A stretch of 64,000 bases of DNA from Neolewinella marina. Its GTDB lineage: Bacteria > Bacteroidota > Bacteroidia > Chitinophagales > Saprospiraceae. Below the pieces are notes generated by a model, which saw only the letters and a program-made list of their open reading frames with translations, searched no databases and had not been told where the DNA came from. Made by a program: the position numbers and the translations under genes. Of this stretch, positions 43,324-51,326 are shown in pieces (position 1 is the first letter of the stretch; each line of letters starts with the position of its first letter). Where the stretch lies: assembly GCF_002631205.1 (NCBI RefSeq), contig NZ_PDLO01000001.1, positions 1,290,474-1,354,473 on the forward strand, in the 5' to 3' direction.

Positions 43324-44982
43324 CTATTCATTTCCTGCCATCCCCGGGATCCTTTCGAATTTCACATTCCAGATTCTTTCATCTGATAACGTAAAGGTTG
43401 TCAAATCCTCTCCGAAATGCACCGTCGCCCCGTCGAGACGGAACGCATTTTTGTACAGTGGCTGCATGGTATTCGACTCCTTTTTGCGGTGATGGAACAT
43501 CAATGATGAATCCACCAATTCGAAGTGGTACTTGGTATCGAGTTCGCGGGAGTAAAACACCCCTTCGAAACCAGCAAGTTCTTTAAGCTCTGGCGTCCAG
43601 CTGTCTTTTCTGTAGTGTGGTTCATCGTCAGGTAAAAACCTGGCGGTGCTTACACTACCATCACCCGCTATCAACTCCAGGGTGGTGGTTGTCCCATCGA
43701 GTACAAATTCATTTTCGCCCGTTTGTATCAGCTTATACGGCTGACCAGCCTGGAAAACCAGGGTGTCGTTTTCCAGTTTTATCTCGTATGCATCATTACT
43801 CAGGGGGTGTACGTAATAGCCCGCCAAATGATCCAGATCACCTGCGGGGTTTGAATTTATCTCAGCAACTTGACCTTCAAAGGGCGCTTCCATGTACTCT
43901 TCCAAATAGATTTCAGCTACCTCCTGCGCCAACTGACCCGGGTTGGAGGAAGAGAAATTGCACAAGACGGTTACCGTGAGATTATGATCCGGGAACCTGA
44001 GGAAATAGCTGCGGTAGCCGGCATCAGCTCCGCCGTGGCCCTGCATTTTCACCCCCCGGTACTCACTTTCGCCCAAGCCGTGCATATAGTCCAGGGTATC
44101 TCCATTAGCCAGCGTGATCTTGTCGTGCAGTCGGTTAAATGCATCTTCCCCACCTACTTCCATCGTATAGAAGTTTTTGTCCCACCTTGACATATCTTCC
44201 ACCGTAGTAAAAAGACTGGTTGCCCCCACAACATCAAAATCAGGTATCGACGCCCTGTATCCCAAAAAGCCTTCCTGGTCAGGCGCATACCCCCACGCTC
44301 GATTTGGCACAATCATTTCATGGTCATCATGAAAGTGAGTGTTATTCATCCCAAGCGGTTCAAATAATCGTTCCCGGCAGAACTCCCTGAGCGACTGCCC
44401 CGTCTGCCTTTCCACCACCACAGCCAACAGGGTATAGCCGGTATTGGAGTAGAGAAAGCGTTCCCCCGGCTCGAAATTTAGGGACGTCTGACGGGATGTG
44501 ATATCAAGTACATCCTTCTGGGTAACCACATCGGCCTCCCATCGCCAGCCGGCCATGTACAAGAGGTTCCACTGATCACGGATCCCACTGACGTGATGGA
44601 CCAGGTGCCGTAAAGTGACGGGTGTCCCAAAGTCCGGTACCTCCGGGACGTACTTCCGTACGTCGTCATTCCAGCATACCAGTCCATCGTTTACCAGGAG
44701 TTCGACTGCCATGGCGGTGAACTGCTTGGAAACGGAAGCCACGTGAAATATGGTGGAGGGCCCAATTGGAACATCGTACTCCAGATTGGCCATACCAAAG
44801 CCATTGGAGTACACGAGTTCTCCATGATGATTGACCGAGCAGGCACATCCAGGTTCAGCCCCGGAGTCCATATGCGCAAATACCCCATCCACTCTTTTCT
44901 CCAGATTGGAGTCAGTGGAGCAACCCAGCAGGAACACCGACAGCACTGCCAGGGGCAGGATATAGCTCCGCTTGGATACCAT
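43324..44982 (-). CDS. Serine hydrolase of the beta-lactamase (class C-like) family, lipoprotein
   Basis: The 552-residue protein has a lipobox (FLLGC, Cys21). S-x-x-K is Ser83-Lys86 (ASVSKQFT), the second motif is Tyr-Ser-Asn in FLYSNTGYTLLAVV, and the third HGG in GHGGADAGYRS. Residues 350-550 form a C-terminal beta domain (LAGYYVHPLSNDAYEIKLENDTLVF), as in many Bacteroidota penicillin-binding-like hydrolases. The role is probably peptide or ester hydrolysis rather than drug resistance. Confidence 0.9.
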   Translation of the reverse strand: MVSKRSYILPLAVLSVFLLGCSTDSNLEKRVDGVFAHMDSGAEPGCACSVNHHGELVYSNGFGMANLEYDVPIGPSTIFHVASVSKQFTAMAVELLVNDGLVCWNDDVRKYVPEVPDFGTPVTLRHLVHHVSGIRDQWNLLYMAGWRWEADVVTQKDVLDITSRQTSLNFEPGERFLYSNTGYTLLAVVVERQTGQSLREFCRERLFEPLGMNNTHFHDDHEMIVPNRAWGYAPDQEGFLGYRASIPDFDVVGATSLFTTVEDMSRWDKNFYTMEVGGEDAFNRLHDKITLANGDTLDYMHGLGESEYRGVKMQGHGGADAGYRSYFLRFPDHNLTVTVLCNFSSSNPGQLAQEVAEIYLEEYMEAPFEGQVAEINSNPAGDLDHLAGYYVHPLSNDAYEIKLENDTLVFQAGQPYKLIQTGENEFVLDGTTTTLELIAGDGSVSTARFLPDDEPHYRKDSWTPELKELAGFEGVFYSRELDTKYHFELVDSSLMFHHRKKESNTMQPLYKNAFRLDGATVHFGEDLTTFTLSDERIWNVKFERIPGMAGNE

Positions 44983-45635
44983 GGCAAAAGGATGTTTTGA
45001 GCGTATGGTCTAATTTACAAAACCCATAGCCAACAATTCATTGGTTATTCAAAGATCATTTCAGAAGATGTGTCTCGATTTAAACCAATAACTTCTGTCA
45101 CACACCATAATCACAAAGGAAAACGAAGCATTTGACCTGGAAGCCTTCTGCGAGGAGCCGATAAGAAATGACAAGCGGGGGAAGACCTGCTGGATGACGG
45201 TCGAGTCTGCACGCCCTGACTGCTTCAATTGCTTACCGACCTGCAGCCACCGGAGGCAGCCGCGCAGCTCAGTTCCTTTTCCTCGTCCGGCGTGATGGAA
45301 CTGGCAACCAGGAAAACGCCGCTGCACAACTAACCGTGATATCCTGCGCAGCAAAGGAGGCCCCTATCTCCGCTGGCCAACCTGATCAACAACCGCTTGT
45401 GACTGGACGGGGGAGCCGGCAGAAGTCACCTGGCTTTTCCCAATCCCCCTTATCTTCTACGGGGCGCAGCCAAAGCATTCTCCCCTGCAGGATGAGCAGG
45501 TGACAGATTTTCTGACCTACTCCCGGGCCTCTCCGTTGGAGTAAGGGAGGGAACCTATTCGGACCTGCTCCAGGCAAGGTCCTTTTCAGGCCTGGCCGAT
45601 CCCACTTTTTACTGACGTCTCCCGCCGAATTGAGG
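44983..45635. other. Noncoding gap with a degenerate coding remnant
   Basis: About 650 bp between the serine hydrolase start and the DoxX stop. On the plus strand a frame between stop codons at 45383 and 45542 encodes 52 residues including PAEVTWLFPIPLIFYGAQP and DEQVTDFLTYSRASPLE, which reads like the tail of a real protein but has no start. It may be a pseudogene remnant. No RNA gene or hairpin terminator stood out. Confidence 0.35.
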
Positions 45636-46070
45636 TCAGCTTTTGGCAAGTACGGGCACCCAGGCACTTCTCCCCCAGGCGATGAACAGCGCCAGCAGGA
45701 GCAGAATGACATTGACCCCGACACTTTGCCATTCGGCCCGTACGGCATGAAACCCTACGGCCAGGACCATGACCAAAGCAAGTCCCAGGGCCGCCCAAAC
45801 GGTCAAGAATGGTTTGAAGCGGAAGATGGAGGGAATCAACAATCCCAATGCCCCCGCAATTTCACTGATCCCAATGAATCTTATCAACCCCTCGGGAGTA
45901 GACGCCAGGGAGGGAATTGATTCCACTACGACCTCGATGGGCTGCGCGGCCTTCATTACGCCTGCCATCAGAAAGGATGCGGCCAGGAGCCCCTGGACCG
46001 TCCAAAGTGCAATATTGGTCACTTTGTGGTTGTGGTGATTTGCCATTTTACTCTTGTATTTATCCTGCAA
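45636..46070 (-). CDS. DoxX-like membrane protein
   Basis: The 144-residue protein has four membrane helices: ALWTVQGLLAASFLMAGVMKAAQPIE, FIGISEIAGALGLLIPSIF, VWAALGLALVMVLAVGFHAV and VNVILLLLALFIAWG, the DoxX_2 pattern. An internal Met (46046) is an alternative start. It follows the Crp-like regulator by 55 bp and is probably regulated by it. DoxX proteins are linked to oxidative stress or terminal oxidase partners; the exact function is unknown. Confidence 0.87.
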   Translation of the reverse strand: MQDKYKSKMANHHNHKVTNIALWTVQGLLAASFLMAGVMKAAQPIEVVVESIPSLASTPEGLIRFIGISEIAGALGLLIPSIFRFKPFLTVWAALGLALVMVLAVGFHAVRAEWQSVGVNVILLLLALFIAWGRSAWVPVLAKS

Positions 46071-46125
46071 AAATCCGCACCTTCCCAGGCTCGCGCATTG
46101 ATGTAGATCAAGAAAGCAAGATGGC

Positions 46126-46629
46126 CTATTCCCGGTTGGACAAAGCCTTCCGCACCCTGCTGAGCGCCTCCGGGGTGATGCCCAGATAGGATGCGATCAT
46201 TTTTTGGGGCACCCGTTGGATGATGTCGGGATAAGTCTGGACAAAATGCTCGTACCGCTCCTTCGCCGTCGAGCTCATCAACATGACGATTCTGTTCTGC
46301 ATGACCTGCAGCCGCCTCAGCAGCGCATCAGGATCCGGAATTTCCTCCACGGGTAGCTCCTTCGGAGTAACCTCGAGTTCTCCATCCTCCAGGACATCGA
46401 TATAGAGTTGACATGGCTCCTGCGGACCGCAGTAATCGGCCACAATCCAGTTTTCGGGGCCGAACATATAGATATGCTCCTTGCCTTTTTCGTCTATGGT
46501 GTAGCTCCTGATCAGTCCACGCTTCACCTTGTACACCTTCGTGTTCAGCTCTCCCGCCCTTTGCAGTATCTGACCTTTTCGTACTCTCGTTGTTGTCAAT
46601 GGTCTGGATTTTTTCGTTCGGGGCGGCAC
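46126..46629 (-). CDS. Crp/Fnr-family regulator with unusual N-terminus
   Basis: The 167-residue protein has a cyclic-nucleotide-binding-like beta roll (KGQILQRAGELNTKVYKVKRGLIRSYTIDEKGKEHIYMFGPENW) and the usual Bacteroidota C-terminal helices ending in the HTH RVPQKMIASYLGITPEALSRVRK. The normal first 25-30 residues of this family, a leading helix, are missing. Instead the GTG start and first codons lie inside the truncated attC-like repeat at 46619-46757. The array boundary probably cut the gene or gave it a new start. It sits upstream of DoxX and likely regulates it. Confidence 0.8.
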   Translation of the reverse strand: MPPRTKKSRPLTTTRVRKGQILQRAGELNTKVYKVKRGLIRSYTIDEKGKEHIYMFGPENWIVADYCGPQEPCQLYIDVLEDGELEVTPKELPVEEIPDPDALLRRLQVMQNRIVMLMSSTAKERYEHFVQTYPDIIQRVPQKMIASYLGITPEALSRVRKALSNRE

Positions 46630-46757
46630 GGCGGCGTGGACTGAAACCGACCAAGGGGAGCTTTCGGGCCATTGAGGGCGGGACGAACCCCGGCAACCCG
46701 GAAACTTACCGGCACTGAATTCACCGCGCCCCGGTTGCCGCTGGCGCAGTGTTGTGG
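46619..46757. repeat. Truncated attC-like site at the distal end of the cassette array
   Basis: This 139-bp stretch matches the right two thirds of the attC sites at 47911 and 55487 (GGGCGGCRCGGCGRCRTGGAC, then GAAACCGACC, GAGCTTTCGGGCCATTGA, CCCCGGTTGCCGCTGG and GTTGTGG). The left arm with its RYYYAAC core is missing. It overlaps the start of the Crp-like gene. Confidence 0.75.
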
Positions 46758-46766
46758 CCAGTGCTC

Positions 46767-47852
46767 TTATTTTTTCAGTAGGGTAAATAGATCCACGTTT
46801 ATGTAGATAGTTTCTCTGCCCACCCGTTTGCTTGTCAAAACGCCAATCTCCTCCAACTGCCTTAGGTACCGGGAGGCTGCTTTTCTTTCTACCCCCAACT
46901 TATCTACAACGTATTCAATCTTCGAATAGGGCTGTTCAAATATTAGTTCAACCAGTTCTCGCGAGTATATTTTTGGTAGTCTTGTTTTTATAAGTTGAAT
47001 CTTTTCTTTTAGTTGGGATCGTATGGCAAGAATTTGCCGCTTTGTTGCTATGGCAGTTCTCTCAACGGCATCGAGCATAAACAGAATCCACTCTTCCCAT
47101 TCACCAGTTTTGTTTACTTGATTGAGTAGCCTGTAGTATTCTGGCTTGTTTTGGATTATATGTGAGCTAAGATATAATATGGGAATGTCGATCATCCCAT
47201 TCATTATCAGAAACAGGATATTAAGTATTCTCCCTGTGCGTCCATTACCATCATAGAAGGGGTGAATGCTTTCGAACTGGAAATGCAGTACAGCTAACCA
47301 TATTAAGTCTGGCACTCCGTCTCTTAATGTGTTGTCATTATAGTATTTGATGAAGTTTGACAGCAGGGATTCAATTTCAATTTTGTCTTGAGGAGGTGTA
47401 TAAACCACTTCTCCCGTAGCATCGTTTTTCAGGACTGTACCCGGTGTAGACCTGATGCCGGCATCGTTATTGAGTAAGTCCTTCTGAATATTGACTATAT
47501 CGTTGACCCGTATAAATCCTTGGTCTTTCAATATATCAAATCCAAGCATGATGGACCTACGATAATTGACTACCTCTTTAGTTTGAGGCTTTACCGCACT
47601 ATCCTTGGTCGCCAGAGCTTCGTAAAGTTCGTCCGTACTGGTAATGATGTTTTCAATTTCAGAACTGTCTTTCGCTTCCTTTAGGGTGATTGCGTTAACC
47701 AGCATTTGTTGGCTAGGGATCGTTTCTGCAATCCCCTTCAGTTCAGCAATCGCGAAAGTGGCCGTAGTGGCCTTCTTGAGCGTGGCTATAGTTTGGATCT
47801 TCTCCGTTGCCGGCGGAAGGGGTGGAAGTTGATATGGTGCCTTGTGTCCCAT
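46767..47852 (-). CDS. Fic/DOC family AMP-transferase with winged-helix C-terminus
   Basis: The ATG at 47852 gives 361 residues. The catalytic Fic motif is HPFYDGNGRTGR (197-208), and the inhibitory S-x-x-x-E-N motif is at 63-68, in the N-terminal helix, so this is a class II, self-inhibited Fic enzyme. The C-terminus (SKIEYVVDKLGVERKAASRYLRQLEEIGVL) is a winged helix. Such proteins can AMPylate targets and may act as toxins. It lies between attC-like sites and is the last cassette of the array. It has a far lower GC content than its chromosomal neighbours. Confidence 0.92.
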   Translation of the reverse strand: MGHKAPYQLPPLPPATEKIQTIATLKKATTATFAIAELKGIAETIPSQQMLVNAITLKEAKDSSEIENIITSTDELYEALATKDSAVKPQTKEVVNYRRSIMLGFDILKDQGFIRVNDIVNIQKDLLNNDAGIRSTPGTVLKNDATGEVVYTPPQDKIEIESLLSNFIKYYNDNTLRDGVPDLIWLAVLHFQFESIHPFYDGNGRTGRILNILFLIMNGMIDIPILYLSSHIIQNKPEYYRLLNQVNKTGEWEEWILFMLDAVERTAIATKRQILAIRSQLKEKIQLIKTRLPKIYSRELVELIFEQPYSKIEYVVDKLGVERKAASRYLRQLEEIGVLTSKRVGRETIYINVDLFTLLKK

Positions 47853-47910
47853 GTGGCGAATATAAGGGACATTTATTAGATTTTTGGTACACGTTTGGCT
47901 GGATGATTGG

Positions 47911-48119
47911 CCACAACGAGGGCGACAGCGCAGCTGGGGCCTGCATCGATTCGAAGGTAAAGATTTCATCCTACCCAGAAAGGGGCGGCGCGGCGACATG
48001 GACCGAAACCGACCATTGAAAGCTTTCGGGCCATTGACGCCAGGACGAACCCGGGCACCCCTAGCACCGACTGGCACCGGATTCACCCCGCCCCGGTTGC
48101 CGCTGGCTCAATATTGCGC
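47911..48119. repeat. attC-like site 8 (before the Fic cassette)
   Basis: Left core CCACAAC and right core ATTGCGC are degenerate, but the arms GCGACAGCGCAGCTGGGGC and GCCCCGGTTGCCGCTGGC are complementary and the interior is shared with sites 2 and 9 (GACCGAAACCGACC, GAGCTTTCGGGCCATTGA or close variants). Length 209 bp. Confidence 0.78.
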
Positions 48120-48132
48120 TGGCTTTTAATAA

Positions 48133-48648
48133 TTAATCTGTTATTGCGAGCCTTTTATTCAGGCCCACTTCAATGATGCGACGAAGAGTGGAAAGTTCTA
48201 TATCCGACCTGTTGTTTTCTATTCTACTGATGTAACCTTTTGAAGTTCCTACTCGGCTAGCTAATTCTTCCTGTGTCATACCGGCACTTTTTCGGGCTGC
48301 TTTCAACTGCTCACCTATCCTATTTTTCTTTTCTCTCTCTATATCTTCTACACTTGATTCATAAAGCATTATTGGGTCCAGATCAAAAGATACCGAATAT
48401 GTCTGCCCATTGGATAATTTGAGCGTCTGCTGGATAGAGGGAAACGACAGTGTCCCACTATCCACTACCGCTTGGGTCAATTCTTCTTGGTTGCTGATAA
48501 GCTTTTGTAACCGCAAGTCATTCGTCAGCTCATAATCAGCGGCAAATTTTTTAAGATCTACAATTCTGTATTCGCCAGTATTGAACACACAGAAAATCTT
48601 CCCCTTCGTAATTTCTGTAATCTTTAACACACGCGGCAATGTCTTCAT
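48133..48648 (-). CDS. DUF2442 + Xre HTH fusion protein (putative antitoxin)
   Basis: The 171-residue protein combines an N-terminal DUF2442 domain (VLKITEITKGKIFCVFNTGEYRIVDLKKF) with a C-terminal Xre helix-turn-helix (LKAARKSAGMTQEELASRVGTSKGYISRIENNRSDIELSTLRRII). DUF2442 proteins normally follow DUF4160 proteins. Here the DUF4160 gene ends 3 bp upstream and is broken by a stop codon. The Xre domain would autoregulate the pair. Part of cassette 8. Confidence 0.9.
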   Translation of the reverse strand: MKTLPRVLKITEITKGKIFCVFNTGEYRIVDLKKFAADYELTNDLRLQKLISNQEELTQAVVDSGTLSFPSIQQTLKLSNGQTYSVSFDLDPIMLYESSVEDIEREKKNRIGEQLKAARKSAGMTQEELASRVGTSKGYISRIENNRSDIELSTLRRIIEVGLNKRLAITD

Positions 48649-48651
48649 GAC

Positions 48652-48882
48652 TTATCTCTTTTGCAGGGCCTCCCAAATTTCAATCAGGATAGGCTGATTT
48701 TCTTCCGCCCAACTGATGATTTATTTTTGCTTGTTCTTTGGCATGTTGCCCTCCATGACTTCTAAGGTTTTAATATTGATCAATATTTCGTATTCAGCTG
48801 AAACCGCATGAAAGTGTGGCGGAGCGTGATCATTGTGGAACAACTGAATTTTGATACCATAGAAGGTGAAAAAGGTTGGCAT
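48652..48882 (-). pseudogene. DUF4160 gene interrupted by an in-frame TAA
   Basis: From ATG 48882 the frame reads MPTFFTFYGIKIQLFHND, HAPPHFHAVSAEYEILIN and so on, the distinctive beginning of DUF4160 with its HNDHAPPHFH segment. A TAA at 48721-48723 stops translation after 53 codons. The same frame then continues IISWAEENQPILIEIWEAL to the natural stop at 48652, just before the DUF2442-Xre gene. The reading after the stop matches the family well, so a single recent nonsense change is the simplest explanation. Recoding or a sequencing error would be alternatives. Confidence 0.82.
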
Positions 48883-48967
48883 CTAAGTTGTCTGGCTAGA
48901 CAACAAAGTTAGGGTCTTTTTAGTTGCTTTGCAAGTTTGTCATCCGGAGTGATGGGGGCTTGCTGGC

Positions 48968-49165
48968 GCCGAGCGTCAGATGCCCACGCAGCTCCGGGAT
49001 TTGGAATGATGTTGAGGCGTAGCCTCAAAAAATATTTCAAATGCTGGAGTTGCCGAAGGCAAGGTGTTGGATGAAGGGCAATTTTTAAATGTCCTTCGTC
49101 CGGCACCCTGTGGGCAGCTCACGTTGGAGTGGAAGGCGGAACGAAGTGTAGCCTTTCACTCCAAT
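48968..49165. repeat. Structured ORF-less cassette element, copy A1
   Basis: About 198 bp. Outer arms GATGCCCACGCAG and CTGTGGGCAGCTCACG pair imperfectly. Inner hairpins TTGAGGC-GTA-GCCTCAA and a long GATGAAGGGCA / TGTCCTTCGTC stem follow, then a 3' hairpin GGAGTGGAAGGC / GCCTTTCACTCC. It is over 90% alike in copies A2-A4 and its left end is the most diverged. Confidence 0.85.
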
Positions 49166-49288
49166 GGTTTGCATATGGCTTGTGGCGGTTTCGAAGCACT
49201 TTCCTGTCCCCAGAGACCAAAGCTTGCTACGGAGCGAAAACCTTGCTGGCAGCCGTTCGCCCGCCATAAGCTAAATGCTGTGTTGTGT
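49159..49288. repeat. attC-like site 7
   Basis: Left core CTCCAAT, right core GTTGTGT. Arms GCATATGGCTTGTGGCGG and CCGCCATAAGCTAAATGC are inverted repeats with few mismatches. About 130 bp. It follows copy A1 with no gap and separates the DUF4160 cassette from the next. Confidence 0.75.
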
Positions 49289-49296
49289 GAAGTTTT

Positions 49297-49695
49297 TTAT
49301 TTTTTTATCTTACTTATATCCAATCGGTCAATAGCCCAATAAATATATTCGCCAATTACTTTAGGGTCATTTGTCCAGTTTCCAAGTTCCAATTGAATGT
49401 CTCCAAAGTCAGCAACGAGGGGTTCAATCGATTTTATTTTTCCATATCCATAGTAACTCCATTCCGAGTTCTGCGTCTTTGTAATTCTTAGTTCGCTCTC
49501 CTTATTCTCGGTAAATATCACATCCCATTCAAGCGGAGATTCGAGATGGTCGAGTTCAACTTCAGCATTTTGTCCTGGTTTGTATTCTTCTCCGTAGAAA
49601 AATGCTTTGTAGTCATTCCCGTTAATTTCAAACTGAACAGTCCCTTCGTACTCGTCTATCAGGTCAATCGATAATATTTGAACTCGATGTTTCAT
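49297..49695 (-). CDS. Hypothetical cassette protein
   Basis: This 132-residue cytosolic protein has no signal and no recognised family: MKHRVQILSIDLIDEYEGTV, YKAFFYGEEYKPGQNAEVELDHLESPLEW, and SYYGYGKIKSIEPLVADFGDIQLELGNW. The small, acidic, beta-rich form resembles immunity or chaperone-like proteins. It fills a single-gene cassette between attC-like sites 6 and 7 and has low GC. Confidence 0.8.
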   Translation of the reverse strand: MKHRVQILSIDLIDEYEGTVQFEINGNDYKAFFYGEEYKPGQNAEVELDHLESPLEWDVIFTENKESELRITKTQNSEWSYYGYGKIKSIEPLVADFGDIQLELGNWTNDPKVIGEYIYWAIDRLDISKIKK

Positions 49696-49706
49696 TTTTT
49701 AATTGC

Positions 49707-49770
49707 ACGCAACGATTACGCCGGCGCCCTGCGTCCCGTAGGGCGCATGAACGCTGATGTGGTGTTCGCC
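49707..49770. repeat. attC-like site 6 (short form)
   Basis: Only 64 bp, close to the classical minimal attC size. Cores ACGCAAC and GTTCGCC; arms GATTACGC and AACGCTGATGTG bracket an inner hairpin GCGCCCT-GCGTCCCGT-AGGGCGC. It lies between the Xre gene and the 49297 gene. Confidence 0.68.
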
Positions 49771-49787
49771 GATGGCTTTTTTATCTT

Positions 49788-50330
49788 TCAAGCTCTCAGA
49801 GATATCGGATTGGTGACTTTGGTGCTCTCCTCCTGCATTTTTTCCTTATCGGTCCTTATCTGGTATTCTAGTTCTTTGGCGAAAAGTTTCCACCAGTAAA
49901 ATGCTGGAATAGCTCCGGAACTGTGTTCCTGTAGGCGATACATAAGTTCCGGATTAGGATTTTCCTTTCCATTTATGATTCGACTGAGCCTTGCTTTATG
50001 GATGCTCAGATTGCTTGAGACTTCAGTCTGAGTCCTGCCCACTATTTTAATATACTTTTTGAGCTGGTTGCCGAATTTGTATTCATCTTGGTAACTGTCG
50101 GCTGTAAAATAGTCCTCCAACTGAATTTTAAAGGCAAATAGCTTCGACCGGAGTTTTTGATCTCCGGTTGTGCCCTGTAGCGATTTCATCCTCTTTTCTA
50201 AAAACTCTTTGTGGACCTTAGCTTGCGCCTCAGCAGGTAGTTCTTCACTTGCGACAAATGACTCTGCCACCTCTTCTTCGGTGTAGCGCTGGAGAAGGTC
50301 CGTATAAAGTTGCTTTTTATCCTTTTTCAT
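49788..50330 (-). CDS. Xre-type HTH protein (putative antitoxin of a GNAT pair)
   Basis: The 180-residue protein has an N-terminal helical region (MKKDKKQLYTDLLQRYTEEEV) and an HTH domain at about 95-125 (VGRTQTEVSSNLSIHKARLSRIINGKENPNPEL), followed by a short C-terminal extension. It overlaps the GNAT gene by 14 bp and forms a two-gene cassette. The arrangement is that of a GNAT-Xre toxin-antitoxin module. No DNA-binding operator was defined. Confidence 0.87.
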   Translation of the reverse strand: MKKDKKQLYTDLLQRYTEEEVAESFVASEELPAEAQAKVHKEFLEKRMKSLQGTTGDQKLRSKLFAFKIQLEDYFTADSYQDEYKFGNQLKKYIKIVGRTQTEVSSNLSIHKARLSRIINGKENPNPELMYRLQEHSSGAIPAFYWWKLFAKELEYQIRTDKEKMQEESTKVTNPISLRA

Positions 50331-50796
50331 CCTCTAGATATTTTTGGATTAGTGAGATGGCACCATCCTGTTCAATTCCCAGTAAACGTCCGTACTGACG
50401 AAAGCCGTAAGCGGCCTGGTAGTACTGAATCAGTTTCGTTTTCGGCTGAAGGGAAACGAATCCGAGATAACCTCTTGCGAACGCCAGTCGGCAGGCAAAA
50501 GCAATTAAGCAGCCGGCAACGTTGTCAATGGTTTTCTTCTTGCCTCGCTGCGTATCCGCCACCTCAATCAAGTTGAGGTGAATGCGGAATTCTTCCGGTA
50601 CATCAGTCAACGACATGACGCCAAGTACGGTCGCTGCTTCGTCCACCAGAGAGATTTTGTAGACCTCATTTGCCTTTTCTACCGTCCAGTCGAATTGAAA
50701 GTCAGGAGAAGAACTGAGCCAATGGTAATCGTCCTCGCGTAGTTTTTCAATGGTGTATGCAAGGGACTTACCTGACTGGCGGTTCTTAAGGGGCAT
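50317..50796 (-). CDS. GNAT-fold N-acetyltransferase (putative toxin)
   Basis: The 159-residue protein shows a GNAT outline: IEKLREDDYHWLSSSPDF, EVYKISLVDEAATVLGVMSLTDVPEEFRIHLNLIEVADTQRG and KTIDNVAGCLIAFACRLAFARGYLGFVSLQPKTKLIQYYQAAYGFRQYG. The R-G-K loop is shortened relative to normal GNATs. It precedes an overlapping Xre gene in one cassette. In toxin-antitoxin GNATs the target is aminoacyl-tRNA, which is a hypothesis here. Confidence 0.83.
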   Translation of the reverse strand: MPLKNRQSGKSLAYTIEKLREDDYHWLSSSPDFQFDWTVEKANEVYKISLVDEAATVLGVMSLTDVPEEFRIHLNLIEVADTQRGKKKTIDNVAGCLIAFACRLAFARGYLGFVSLQPKTKLIQYYQAAYGFRQYGRLLGIEQDGAISLIQKYLEDEKG

Positions 50797-50886
50797 CTTG
50801 GTTGCTTACCTCCGAAAGATACGGAATGTTGATGACTTTGATCAACTTTGGGCGGGCTTTTTTGAAGTCATGCGGGCATTGCTGTC

Positions 50887-51046
50887 GGCGAACGTGAGCT
50901 GCCCACGCAGCTCCGGGATTTGGAGTGATGGTGAGGCGTAGCCTCAAAAAATATTTCAAATGCTGGAGTTGCCGAAGGCAAGGTGTTGGATGAAGGGCAT
51001 TTTTGAAATGTCCTTCGTCCGGCACCCTGTAGCCTTTCACTCCAAC
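50887..51046. repeat. Structured ORF-less cassette element, copy A2 (internally deleted)
   Basis: It matches copies A3 and A4 from AACGTGAGCTGCCCACGCAG onward but lacks about 38 bp: GGCACCCTGT joins directly to AGCCTTTCACTCC, so the right outer arm and half of the 3' hairpin are gone. The left core is GGCGAAC. Confidence 0.85.
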
Positions 51047-51173
51047 GAGTGCGCCACCGCAGGCCGGCTACAACCAACCAACTTACGGATCAAGAACTTT
51101 GATTCCTAGCCGATAAAGCATCCTCGACACTCAAGACCATCATCGCCGGCTTGACGATGGCGCGGTGTTGGCG
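51040..51173. repeat. attC-like site 5
   Basis: Cores CTCCAAC and GTTGGCG. Arms GCGCCACCGCAGGCCGGC and GCCGGCTTGACGATGGCGC are inverted, the same pair as at sites 1 and 3. About 134 bp. Confidence 0.85.
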
Positions 51174-51190
51174 GAAGTGCTTTTTTATTC

Positions 51191-51300
51191 GGAGTGATGC
51201 GGGCTGTTTTACGCGGCAGCTTTTAGGAGGAGTGCGGGCTGTTTCTACGAGGCAGTTTTGTTAGAGGCATGCGGGCTGTTTCTGCGCGGTAGCTTTAATT
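51191..51300. repeat. Three tandem copies of a 35-bp repeat
   Basis: Each unit has TGCGGGCTGTTT followed by ACGCGGCAGC, ACGAGGCAG or GCGCGGTAGC and a T-rich tail. Located between attC-like site 5 and the stop of the next cassette gene, on the 3' side of that gene. Confidence 0.7.
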
Positions 51301-51326
51301 TTATCTATGCTTTATAATCGACCACC

